This document shows, in pieces, positions 24,102 through 31,312 of a stretch of DNA of 64,000 nt. The stretch comes from DATBGO01 sp963785765 (GTDB lineage: Bacteria; Actinomycetota; Actinomycetes; Streptosporangiales; Streptosporangiaceae): NCBI GenBank assembly GCA_963785765.1, contig CAWAWM010000004.1, forward strand, positions 1,426,001-1,490,000. The letters are read 5' to 3'. The notes under the pieces are model-generated. The model did not search any database. It was not told where the DNA came from and was given only the letters and a program-made list of their open reading frames with translations. How positions within the stretch are numbered: position 1 is the stretch's first letter; the number at the start of each line of letters is the position of its first letter. The position numbers and the translations under genes are program-made.

Positions 24102-24430
24102 CTTGGTCCCCCCGTGGTCAGACGATGCGCCGCAACCCCCCCCGGATTCCGGCGATACGGACAGCCCGACGGCCCCGTAACCTCCAGCGTCTGGTCGCAC
24201 CAAGATCGCCAATAGAGTCTTTAGACCTCTGATTAAGCCACTTGGAGCAGGATCTCAGCGCCGGATCGCGCCGACCACCGCCGACATGACGGTGCGGTGC
24301 AGCCGGACCAGATCCTCGTGGCCAGGCCGCCGTCCTGACGTCAGCAACAGCAATGTGCCTGTGCTGTTGCTGCCCAATGACAACGAAGTGCCATCGCCGC
24401 TGCTGTTTCAACAGCGCTGCGCCATCGCCT
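24102..24430. promoter_or_regulatory. Upstream region of the alkylsulfatase gene with two inverted repeats
   Basis: About 330 bases between two minus-strand genes. A short palindrome gtct-tt-agac lies at 24217-24226. A 10-bp inverted repeat with 9-base spacer (agcaacagca at 24343-24352 and its complement at 24362-24371) lies nearer the GNAT gene and may be a terminator or operator. No gene is supportable here. Confidence 0.4.
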
Positions 24431-24997
24431 CTATTCGCGGTCACCGCGGCGGGCCTGCCACTGCGGCCGGGTGATGGCGTACATCACCCACGCGCGGCCG
24501 AACTCGGTCAGGGTGCCGATCAGCTCCCAGCCGGCCCGCTGGAAGACCGTCCGCATCGCGACATTGGCGGGATCGGTCGGAGCCTCGACCCGTTCCGCGG
24601 CCACGTGCTCGAACAGCCAGTCGGTGAACTGCGTCAGTGCCTCCCGGCCGTAGCCCCGGCCGCGGGTGTCTTGGCGCAGGCTGATGCCAACCTCGAACAC
24701 GCCGGGGGCGAGCGGCCGGTGCGGCGGAACAAAGGTCTGGATCCGCCCGATTGACTCGCCGCCGAGGTCGATGGCCAGGTCGAGCCAGCCGTCATGCAGC
24801 TGTCCTGATCTTTGCAGCCGGGACCGGAAACTGGCCTCGTCCGGGAGTTCGGCGATGGTCATCGGATCGGCACCGGCCATGGCTCGCCACTGCGCATCGA
24901 TCTCGTCGGGCCGGATCGCCCGGAGCACCAGCCTCGGCCCGCGGATCTCGACGCCCGGTGCGCGCGGGCCGCTAGCGTTCCGGCCGCGCGCCGACAT
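24431..24997 (-). CDS. GNAT-family N-acetyltransferase (RimJ/RimL-like)
   Basis: 188 residues. Acetyl-CoA loop QDTRGRGYGREAL near residues 112-124, followed by ERVEAPTDPANVAMRTVFQRAGWELIG, the usual RimJ-like motif for acetylating protein N-termini or small amines. The N-terminus GPRLVLRAIRPDEID is typical. Its ATG overlaps the last 26 bases of the membrane-protein gene upstream, with GAAGGG as ribosome-binding site, so the two are co-transcribed. Substrate unknown. Confidence 0.88.
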   Translation of the reverse strand: MSARGRNASGPRAPGVEIRGPRLVLRAIRPDEIDAQWRAMAGADPMTIAELPDEASFRSRLQRSGQLHDGWLDLAIDLGGESIGRIQTFVPPHRPLAPGVFEVGISLRQDTRGRGYGREALTQFTDWLFEHVAAERVEAPTDPANVAMRTVFQRAGWELIGTLTEFGRAWVMYAITRPQWQARRGDRE

Positions 24998-25823
24998 GCC
25001 GGCCCTTCGGTGCCAGGGCCGCCCGGCTGGGCCCGGCGGCGGGTTTCTCGACGTCCTTATGCGTAGCCGCCAGGTAGGCGACGAAGCCGGCGATCACGAC
25101 CGTCAGGCCCAGGCTGACCGGGCCGCGGCCGATGTCCAGTCCGCCGAGGCTGCGCGGCACCGCCATCCAGTCCGCGTAGGAGGCGCCGAGCGGCCTGGTC
25201 ACGATGTAGGCGAACCAGAAGGCCAGGATGGGATTGAGGTGAAAACGCCAGTACCCGACGGCCGGGATGGCGATCACCACGGTGAACAGGATCCCGGAGC
25301 CGAGGTAGCCCAGGTGCAGGGTGGTGGCGGTCAGGTCACCCGCCGCGGTGCCGAGCGCGAAGGTGGCCAGCACGGTGGCCCAGTAGAACATTTCCCTGCG
25401 CCGGGTGTAGATGCTGTGGATCGACAGCGTCTTCTCGGTGCGGTACCAGAGGACGAAGATCACCGCCAGCACGGCGGCGAAGAACGGGGTGGACACCGCG
25501 TACGGGACGCCCAGCTCAACGTGCAGGCCGTCGGCAGCCATGGTGCCGAAGACGGCGACCATGACGACCGCCGTCCAGTAGACCCAGGCCAGGTACCGGC
25601 GGACGCGGAACTGTACGATCAGCGACGCCGCCAGGGCCAGACCACCCAGGCACACCGCGATCGCCGGGCCGAGCCGGTGCGCCAGGTAGTCCGAAGTTGC
25701 CTCGCCCATGCCGGTGGTGAGGACCTTGGTGATCCAGAAGATGGCGGTGACCTGCGGGACTTTGCTCAGCGGGTGTCGGCTATACGCTGTGTGCTTCGCC
25801 GGCCCCAGGTGCGGTGTCGTCAC
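24972..25823 (-). CDS. COG4705-like multispanning membrane protein
   Basis: 283 residues from the GTG at 25823; an upstream frame to 26111 runs antisense to the VOC gene and is rejected. About seven to eight hydrophobic helices, with the motif KVPQVTAIFWITKVLTTGMGE near the start, WYRTEKTLSIHSI in a central loop and ARREMFYWATVLATFALGT-like helices. These match, from memory, the COG4705 family of uncharacterised membrane-anchored proteins in acid-tolerant bacteria. The C-terminus is a basic cytoplasmic tail. Overlaps the start of the GNAT gene. Divergent from the VOC gene by 78 bases. Confidence 0.75.
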   Translation of the reverse strand: MTTPHLGPAKHTAYSRHPLSKVPQVTAIFWITKVLTTGMGEATSDYLAHRLGPAIAVCLGGLALAASLIVQFRVRRYLAWVYWTAVVMVAVFGTMAADGLHVELGVPYAVSTPFFAAVLAVIFVLWYRTEKTLSIHSIYTRRREMFYWATVLATFALGTAAGDLTATTLHLGYLGSGILFTVVIAIPAVGYWRFHLNPILAFWFAYIVTRPLGASYADWMAVPRSLGGLDIGRGPVSLGLTVVIAGFVAYLAATHKDVEKPAAGPSRAALAPKGRHVGARPER

Positions 25824-25901
25824 GGCCAAAGGATGCCACACGAGTCTTGGCGTTCGGCAAAGGAGCGGGATCCGGCCCGAACTTGCGAAAGGATCGGCAT
25901 A

Positions 25902-26318
25902 GTGGACTGGAAGCTCGAGGTCGTCGTGGTCCCGGTGTCGGACGTGGACCTGGCCAAGGCCTTTTACACCGAGAACGCGGGATTCAACCTGGACGTCGAT
26001 CACCGGGCCGGGGAGGATTTCCGCGTGGTGCAGCTGACGCCGCCAGGCTCGGCGTGCTCGGTCACCCTCATGCGGAACACCAGTGCGGCAGGCTCCGTTC
26101 AGGGCCTGCATCTGATCGTCTCCGACATCGAGGCTGCGCGCGGCGAGCTAGCCGGACGCGGGACCTCGGTCAGTGACGTCTTCCATTTCGATGGCGGCGG
26201 CCAGGTGCCCGGGCCTGATCCGCAGCGCCGTGACTACGGGTCGTTTTTCTCCTTCAGCGACCCGGACGGCAACAGCTGGATGGTGCAAGAGGTCAGGCAA
26301 CCGCAGACCCGGGCGTGA
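25902..26318 (+). CDS. VOC-superfamily (glyoxalase/bleomycin-resistance fold) protein
   Basis: 138 residues from the GTG at 25902, with AAAGGA eight bases upstream; a very long open frame upstream is a shadow. Paired beta-alpha-beta-beta-beta modules: VVVVPVSDVDLAKAFYTE starts the first and GLHLIVSDIEAARGELAGRG the second, ending FSFSDPDGNSWMVQE, whose glutamate is a usual metal ligand. Typical actinobacterial VOC protein of unknown substrate (lyase, dioxygenase or resistance protein). Divergent from the COG4705-like gene. Confidence 0.88.
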   Translation: MDWKLEVVVVPVSDVDLAKAFYTENAGFNLDVDHRAGEDFRVVQLTPPGSACSVTLMRNTSAAGSVQGLHLIVSDIEAARGELAGRGTSVSDVFHFDGGGQVPGPDPQRRDYGSFFSFSDPDGNSWMVQEVRQPQTRA

Positions 26319-26612
26319 CCCGGGCGACCGCGCCCGGCTGGCTCTCGCCCTCAGTGCGGGCTCGTCAGTGCGGGCTCGTCCGGGCGGGCTCGTCCGGGCC
26401 TGCGAGAAAGGGCTGCCACCGGATGAACGCGCTGCCGCCAGAACCGGCGGGCGTCCCGCCCGGCGAAAATACCACAGCACTCAGGCCATTAAAGAATTGC
26501 GATACTTCTCTTTGTATTGACAGATCTTCTGCTGCGACGGAACCGACAACCAGACGGCCGAGCTGGCATCGCGGACTGTCGCATCCGGCGGGGCACGACG
26601 CCAGGCAGATCG
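26319..26612. other. Intergenic stretch between convergent genes
   Basis: Apart from the short repeat at 26352-26400 and an AT-richer patch near 26490-26520, nothing recognisable. Open frames through it are not convincing. Confidence 0.4.
26352..26400. repeat. 14-base direct repeat, two exact and two decayed copies
   Basis: cagtgcgggctcgt is present at 26352 and 26366, followed by two weaker copies (cgggcgggctcgt, cgggcc). It sits just past the VOC gene and has no obvious function. Confidence 0.6.
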
Positions 26613-26954
26613 TCAGTGCAGGTTCTGGGCGGCCGCCCTGGCGCGCAGCAGACTGAGCCGCCGCCCGCGCGACGCCTGGCGCGGAGCCGCGGCTTGCGGC
26701 TGATTCGCGGCTGCGGGCTGATCCGCCCGGCTGACGAAAACCTGCGGGCTGATGGCATGCAGGTGCGACAGCAATACCCCCAGCCCATCGTCGTGCGTGA
26801 GGTCCAGCACGACCTCACCGGTCATCTCGGCCTTATCGGTGTCCCCGGACGTCAGCAGGACCTCACGGACTGGCTGGCCGGCGAGGGCCTCATCCAGCGC
26901 CGCCTGACTGCCCGGACCGCCGGGCAGGGTAATCCGGATTCTCCACATGGACAT
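26613..26954 (-). CDS. Small hypothetical protein, conserved-looking
   Basis: 113 residues from the ATG at 26954 (GAGG upstream); the ATG two codons later is an alternative, and a longer frame to 27158 is not protein-like. The first 80 residues look like a compact alpha/beta domain (MWRIRITLPGGPGSQAALDEAL, then VREVLLTSGDTDKAEMTGEVVLDL and ISPQVFVSRAD). The C-terminus is basic and low in complexity. It resembles ACT-like small domains in strand order, but I cannot assign a family. No partners nearby; the next plus-strand gene is a deacetylase 500 bases away. Confidence 0.65.
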   Translation of the reverse strand: MSMWRIRITLPGGPGSQAALDEALAGQPVREVLLTSGDTDKAEMTGEVVLDLTHDDGLGVLLSHLHAISPQVFVSRADQPAAANQPQAAAPRQASRGRRLSLLRARAAAQNLH

Positions 26955-27454
26955 ACAGACCTCGCAGTCTCGAGTCGCCAGTCTCGACCGTGCCAGTCTT
27001 GACAGTGCCGCTGCCCTGTTGCAGGCGTGCTTCCTGCTCGTAACGAAGACGTGAACGCTCAGCTTGATATCGCCGCGGTCCAAGTCCGCTCGACGAAGGG
27101 GACGGCACCAGGGCCAGCACCGCCGCCCTTTTGCCAGCCATTTACCAATCCATGGCAAGGCTCGCTACGCCCTTTGCAGTATGCAATGTTACCGCGCTAG
27201 GGGCATTTCGGCCAGCCGACCACTCGCGCTGACCCGGATGCCGGGCGCCGCCGCGGCGCGGAATGCCGACGGACCGAGGTCCGCTGTCGCGTAGTTCAGC
27301 TAGCGGAACGGACGGGACGGCCAGCGAAGTGCCAGCCCTGCCGCGCCACGATGCCCGGCCAAGCGTCAATCGGCGGCACTGTGGCCGACTGGCACCTTGC
27401 TCACAATTCGGCCGCCCGCCTGTTGCGGGCGGCCGGTCGGGTAAGACTGAACAC
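26955..27454. other. Divergent intergenic region upstream of the polysaccharide deacetylase
   Basis: Five hundred bases with no supportable gene. Short direct repeats of gccagtct occur near 26970-27000, and a small inverted repeat ttgca-gta-tgcaa at 27174-27186. Immediately before the deacetylase ATG the sequence gtaagactgaacac could contain a -10 element (taagac), suggesting a short or absent 5' leader. Confidence 0.4.
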
Positions 27455-28222
27455 ATGCATCGCCGCAAGTTCCTCGCCGGGGTAGGCCTGGTCACGGCCG
27501 GTGGCGTGGCCGGAGCCGCGGCCGGGTTCGCGGCTGAGCCGGTTGTCAACGCCGAGGGCCCGACTGCGCGCACCGCGCACCCGGTCGGGCCGGCCGCGTA
27601 TGTGGCGACCGTCACGTTCCGTACCGCGCCGCCGGAGCGGCTCGTCGCGCTGACCATCGACGACGGCCCGACCCGGGAATGGACACCGCAGGTGCTGCGG
27701 ATTTTGCAGCGGCACCAGGCGCAGGCGACGTTCTTCGTGGTCGGCGAGCGGGCCCAGGCGGCGCCCAGCTCGGTCGCGCGAACCGCGGACGCCGGCCACG
27801 AACTGGCTAATCACACGTGGGCGCACAGCGATCTCACCCAGAACGACGAGCCGTTCGACCGCGACAGCCTGGAACGCACCCACGAACTCGTAACGCACCT
27901 GACCGGCCAGGCGCCGACGTTGTGCAGGCCGCCCTATGGCCGCATCGACAGCGTCGGGCTAGCCGTGTGCGCGGGCCTGCACTACCGCGTGATGTTGTGG
28001 TCGAATCACGTGACGGGCAGCAATGCGCGCGGCGATGTGGACACCACGTTGCGGCAGGCGTCGCCCGGCAGCATCGTGCTCGCTCACGACGGGGGACCAG
28101 AGCCCAACGCCAGCCTGATGCAGCAACTTGACCGGCTGGTCGGCTCCATGAAGGACCGCGGGTACACCTTCGTGACGGTCAGCGAACTGCTGGCGGCCTC
28201 GTCACCCTCGTCGGCTGGCTAG
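27455..28222 (+). CDS. Tat-exported polysaccharide deacetylase (NodB/CE4 family)
   Basis: 255 residues from the ATG at 27455; the frame is open upstream but not protein-like. The N-terminus HRRKFLAGVGLVTAGGVAG is a twin-arginine signal, probably cleaved after AAAGFAAEP. The NodB domain has TIDDGPT (catalytic Asp69, metal Asp70), NHTWAH (metal His120 and His124), RPPYGR and IVLAHDGG near the end. CE4 enzymes remove N-acetyl groups from peptidoglycan, chitin or exopolysaccharide outside the cell. Which polymer is unknown; it is 9 kb from the exopolysaccharide operon and not linked to it. Confidence 0.92.
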   Translation: MHRRKFLAGVGLVTAGGVAGAAAGFAAEPVVNAEGPTARTAHPVGPAAYVATVTFRTAPPERLVALTIDDGPTREWTPQVLRILQRHQAQATFFVVGERAQAAPSSVARTADAGHELANHTWAHSDLTQNDEPFDRDSLERTHELVTHLTGQAPTLCRPPYGRIDSVGLAVCAGLHYRVMLWSNHVTGSNARGDVDTTLRQASPGSIVLAHDGGPEPNASLMQQLDRLVGSMKDRGYTFVTVSELLAASSPSSAG

Positions 28223-28289
28223 CGAGGCCCGGCCCGCCGCGGCCGCCGCCGCGGACTCCGGGACCGCCTTCGCCAGGCGGTGGCCGGTG

Positions 28290-28867
28290 TCAGGCCAGTG
28301 GCCGCAGATGGGTGCGCTGCCCGTCGTGGTCGAAGATGCAAAGCACCTCCGCCGGGCCGTCATGAGCTCCGAAGGCGTGCGGAATCATGGTGGAGAACTC
28401 CGCCGCCTGGCCGGCCTCGACCACGATGGTCCGCTCGCCAAGCAGCAGCACAATGGTTCCCGACAAGACGGTGAACCAGTCCCGGCCCGGATGGACTTTC
28501 AACTCGCTGGCACCGGGCCGGGGGCCGGCCTGGTGACACGCATCTTGGCCACGGTCACACCGTGCGGCCCGGGCTCCCGGCTCAGCAGCCAGGTGGTGAC
28601 CCCTCGCACCGCATCTCGCTGTGGCCTGATCACCACGTCGTCGTCGGCGACGGACTCCACCAGCTGATCGAGGGTGCTGCCCAGCGCCCGGGCGATCGAG
28701 CTCAGCTGGTCGAGGCTGATCCGCCGGTGGCCCGTCTCGATACGGCTCAGCGTGGACGGGCTCAGGTAGCAGCGGGCCGCCAGATCATCGAGCGACCAGC
28801 CCCGGGCCACGCGCAGCCCCCTGATCCGCTTGCGGACCAGACCGTCGAGGTCATCATCTTGCTTCAC
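28290..28867 (-). pseudogene. XRE-cupin transcriptional regulator split by a frameshift
   Basis: Two minus-strand frames form one regulator of about 190 residues. The first (GTG at 28867) carries an XRE helix-turn-helix (IRGLRVARGWSLDDLAARCYLSPSTLSRIETG, positions about 18-48 of the product) and ends prematurely in GPVPAS. The second continues as SELKVHPGRDWFTVLSG and carries the cupin barrel (LLLGERTIVVEAGQAAEF, IPHAFGAHDGPAEVL). Restoring one base near 28503-28512 joins them. Such XRE-cupin proteins often control a divergent methyltransferase gene, exactly as here. If the break is real the HTH half may still be made. Confidence 0.82.
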
Positions 28868-28914
28868 ACGCAAGATCGTATGTCAATAGTGCAAGATGAC
28901 CGTAGGTTGGCTAC
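28868..28914. promoter_or_regulatory. Divergent promoter-operator of the XRE-cupin and methyltransferase genes
   Basis: The 47 bases between the two starts hold a direct repeat of gcaagat at 28870-28876 and 28891-28897, 21 bases (two helical turns) apart, suitable for an XRE dimer pair. On the plus strand taggtt about ten bases before the ATG could be a -10 element of a leaderless methyltransferase message. Confidence 0.5.
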
Positions 28915-29820
28915 ATGAACAGTCATCACCACCATGAGCACCAGCCCCCAGCCGGGACAGACGACGCGGCCATGGCCGGGCTCCTGGACCTCGATGCCGA
29001 GGTGCTGCACTCGTACTTGTCCGAGATGACCGCCTGGGTTCACGAGCTGGCTGGCGATCCGCCCACCCGCCGGATCCTCGACCTGGGCAGCGGGACGGGC
29101 ACCGGCACCCTCGCTCTGCTGCAGCGCTTCGCGGGGGCCGACGCGATCGCCCTCGACATATCTCCGCAGCTGCTGCAGCGCCTCCGCGACAAGGCCCGGG
29201 TGGCCGGCGTGGCCGACCGAGTCCGTACCGTCCAGGCGGACCTGGACGCGTCGTGGCCCGCCATCGAACCCGTTGACCTGGTATGGGCATCCTCGTCCCT
29301 GCACCACATGGCAGATCCCGCTCGTGCCCTCGCCGAGGTCTTCGCCGTGCTCCGTCCCGGCGGGCTGCTGGCCGTGATCGAGATGGACTCCTTCCCGCGC
29401 TTCCTGCCCGACCACCTCGGCCTCGGCCGCCCCGGCCTCGAAGCACGCTGCCACGCCGCCCTCGCCGAAGCACACGGCGAGGAGCTACCGCAACTCGGCG
29501 CGGACTGGGGCTCGCACCTGTCCCGGGCCGGCTTCACCATCGAGGCCCGGCGGCCCTTCGTCATCCATCTGACGCCGCCGCTTCCCGCCGCCGCCGGCCG
29601 GTACGCTCAGGCATCCCTGCGACGCGCCAGGTCCCACCTCGACGGCCGGATGAGCGCCGACGACCTGGCCACCCTCGACCTCCTGATCGACAGCGACGGG
29701 CCCGACGGGGTACTGCAGCGCGACGACCTCACCATCCGCACCACGAGGACCACATGGGTGGCGCGCAGGCCCGCGGGACCGAGTTCCCGGTCACGAGCCT
29801 CTGGTCAGCTATCTAGTTGA
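28915..29820 (+). CDS. Class I SAM-dependent methyltransferase
   Basis: 301 residues. A His-rich N-terminus (HHHHEH within the first ten residues) precedes a Rossmann methyltransferase: motif I ILDLGSGTGTGT near residues 54-65, motif II ALDISPQLL, motif III VRTVQADLD, and post-motif ASSSLHHMADPARALAE followed by LRPGGLLAVIE. Substrate unknown. It is divergent from an XRE-cupin regulator, a widely seen pair in Streptomyces in which the regulator likely controls the enzyme. Its end overlaps the convergent beta-helix gene by eight bases. Confidence 0.88.
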   Translation: MNSHHHHEHQPPAGTDDAAMAGLLDLDAEVLHSYLSEMTAWVHELAGDPPTRRILDLGSGTGTGTLALLQRFAGADAIALDISPQLLQRLRDKARVAGVADRVRTVQADLDASWPAIEPVDLVWASSSLHHMADPARALAEVFAVLRPGGLLAVIEMDSFPRFLPDHLGLGRPGLEARCHAALAEAHGEELPQLGADWGSHLSRAGFTIEARRPFVIHLTPPLPAAAGRYAQASLRRARSHLDGRMSADDLATLDLLIDSDGPDGVLQRDDLTIRTTRTTWVARRPAGPSSRSRASGQLSS

Positions 29821-30940
29821 TCGTGGAGTGGATCACGACCGGCCGGACATCATGTCCGTTGACGCTGTCGAAAATGCCGGGGGCGTTCTGGAACGCTCCG
29901 CTCGGATTGCGGTGCAGCGTAGAGTACTCAATCTTCAACGCTCCGCCGCCCGCGTCCACCACGAAGAAAATGGCTCCGCCGCCCTCACGCGCACGGTTGT
30001 AGCGGATGACCGTGCCGTCGATGACTAGGTTGTAGTGATCGCCGTCGGTGTAAACGGCGCCGCCGCTGCCGCCACCTGGCGTGCCGGGGCTGGCCGGATT
30101 GGCGCCGCGGCCGATCGCCTCGTTGCCGGTCATCAGGCTATTGATGACGTCGAAGTTCGCGTACAGGCCGCTCAGCGCGCCGCCGTTGGAGCAGCGGTTG
30201 CCGCGGAAGGTGTCGTGAGTTATGAAGACGGGGGTCCGCATATACATGCCGTACGCGCGGATCGCCGCGCCGCCGAGGTCCGGGCCGTACCGGTAGCACC
30301 GGTTGTCGAAGAAGCCGGAGTTGACCACCTTGAGCTGACCGCCCTGATCGAAGATGGCTCCGCCGCCGTAGCTCGACGTGCTGGTCTGGCGCACGGCCGA
30401 GTAGCCGTCATCAAAGGTCATGTTCTGCACGATGAGCTGCGGCCATTTCTGCTCCCAGCAGTCATCAGTGGTGTACTTCTGCTTCGGGTCGCAGGTGTTC
30501 ATGTACAGGATTCTCAGCTTGCCGCCGCCGCTCAGCGTGACTTTGCCACCGCCATCCAGCACTATCCGGTGGCGGGTGTTCACGACCTTGGCCGTCGCGG
30601 TCATCGTGATCGTGACCGGCTTCGGGCCACAGTTGAAAGTGATGATGCCGCCCTCGGCGACGGCCCTGACCACGGCGGCCGAGGTGCAACTCGCAGGCGT
30701 GCCCCGGCCGACGACATGGTTGGGATGACTGGTGTTAACGGCGCGGGCGGCTGGCGGAACGTAGGCGTGCCCGGCGGGGTTGCCGAACTCAGCCGGGCCG
30801 CCTGACTGCGCGGCCGAGGCGCGCGGTGCGTAGGGGATGGTCGCGGTGCTGGCCGCCGCGCCTGTCATGATCACAGCTGTCACGCAGCCCGCACCGATAA
30901 GCCCGCCGACGAATGTGGTCAAGCCACGCATCTGCCGCAT
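29813..30940 (-). CDS. Secreted right-handed parallel beta-helix protein
   Basis: 375 residues. The N-terminus (MRQMRGLTTFVGGLIGAGCVTAVIMTGAAA in outline) is a signal peptide with a hydrophobic core at about 8-26. After a flexible region to about 80, repeated short strands form a beta-helix: TASCTSAAVVRAV, GGIITFNCG, VTITMTATAKVV, RIVLDGGGKVTLSGGG, then CSNGGALSGLYA, GNEAIGRGANPAS, GGAVYTD, GGGAIFFVV. The pattern is that of Pmp-like/chlamydial or pectate-lyase-like repeats (GGAI, GNxA). It should be an extracellular structural or carbohydrate-active protein. No catalytic residues could be fixed. Cysteine pairs (DPKQKYTTDDCW region) suggest disulfides, fitting export. Confidence 0.8.
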   Translation of the reverse strand: MRQMRGLTTFVGGLIGAGCVTAVIMTGAAASTATIPYAPRASAAQSGGPAEFGNPAGHAYVPPAARAVNTSHPNHVVGRGTPASCTSAAVVRAVAEGGIITFNCGPKPVTITMTATAKVVNTRHRIVLDGGGKVTLSGGGKLRILYMNTCDPKQKYTTDDCWEQKWPQLIVQNMTFDDGYSAVRQTSTSSYGGGAIFDQGGQLKVVNSGFFDNRCYRYGPDLGGAAIRAYGMYMRTPVFITHDTFRGNRCSNGGALSGLYANFDVINSLMTGNEAIGRGANPASPGTPGGGSGGAVYTDGDHYNLVIDGTVIRYNRAREGGGAIFFVVDAGGGALKIEYSTLHRNPSGAFQNAPGIFDSVNGHDVRPVVIHSTIN

Positions 30941-31312
30941 GCCCGGTCATGCTAGCCGGGCCCGCATGACCTCACCCGAAGATCTGATAGATCGCCCGGG
31001 AACGGGCATCCGTGATCAACCCGGTATGACCGGACTCGGCTCATGACGGTCGGCGGGGACGGCGGCTCTCGCAGCAGTCATCGGGCGTTTCGCGCGCCAC
31101 GCACTCCATCCTGCTGCCCGAAATGACCCGCTCGGCTATGCCCTCGCCGGCGTGGCTGTCCGGGTCCCGCAAGATCGCCAGACGCTCACGCCGGTCCACG
31201 CGCGCAATGGCCGCAAACTACCCCTCATTTTCATTTATAGCAGAGTCCAGCCGAGTTCATGAGCAAAAAAATTTCGATTTAAAGTTACGAACCTGGGATT
31301 GGAGCTGATGCC
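30941..31312. other. Intergenic region upstream of helR
   Basis: The last 90 bases (about 31225-31300) are markedly AT-rich for this window and end in TTGGAG before the helR GTG, so they probably hold its promoter. I looked for a rifamycin-associated inverted repeat of the ggggcttg type known before such genes and saw none. An in-frame fragment near 31125-31250 has some coding character but no start. Confidence 0.4.

Noticed and set aside
22815..24215. 466-codon plus-strand frame
   Set aside because: Antisense to the alkylsulfatase; translation is rich in Arg, Gly, His and Val as expected for a shadow of GC-rich coding sequence.
24666..25901. Long upstream extension of the VOC protein frame
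   Set aside because: No protein-like character; overlaps GNAT and COG4705 genes in antisense. The ribosome-binding site fixes the start at 25902.
26890..27158. Minus-strand extension of the small hypothetical protein
   Set aside because: Composition changes abruptly upstream of the ATG at 26954; good ribosome-binding site at the shorter start.
31123..31308. Short plus-strand frame before helR
   Set aside because: No ribosome-binding site or domain; overlaps the presumed promoter.
31100..31312. Rifamycin-associated element before helR
   Set aside because: No ggggcttg-type inverted repeat was seen.
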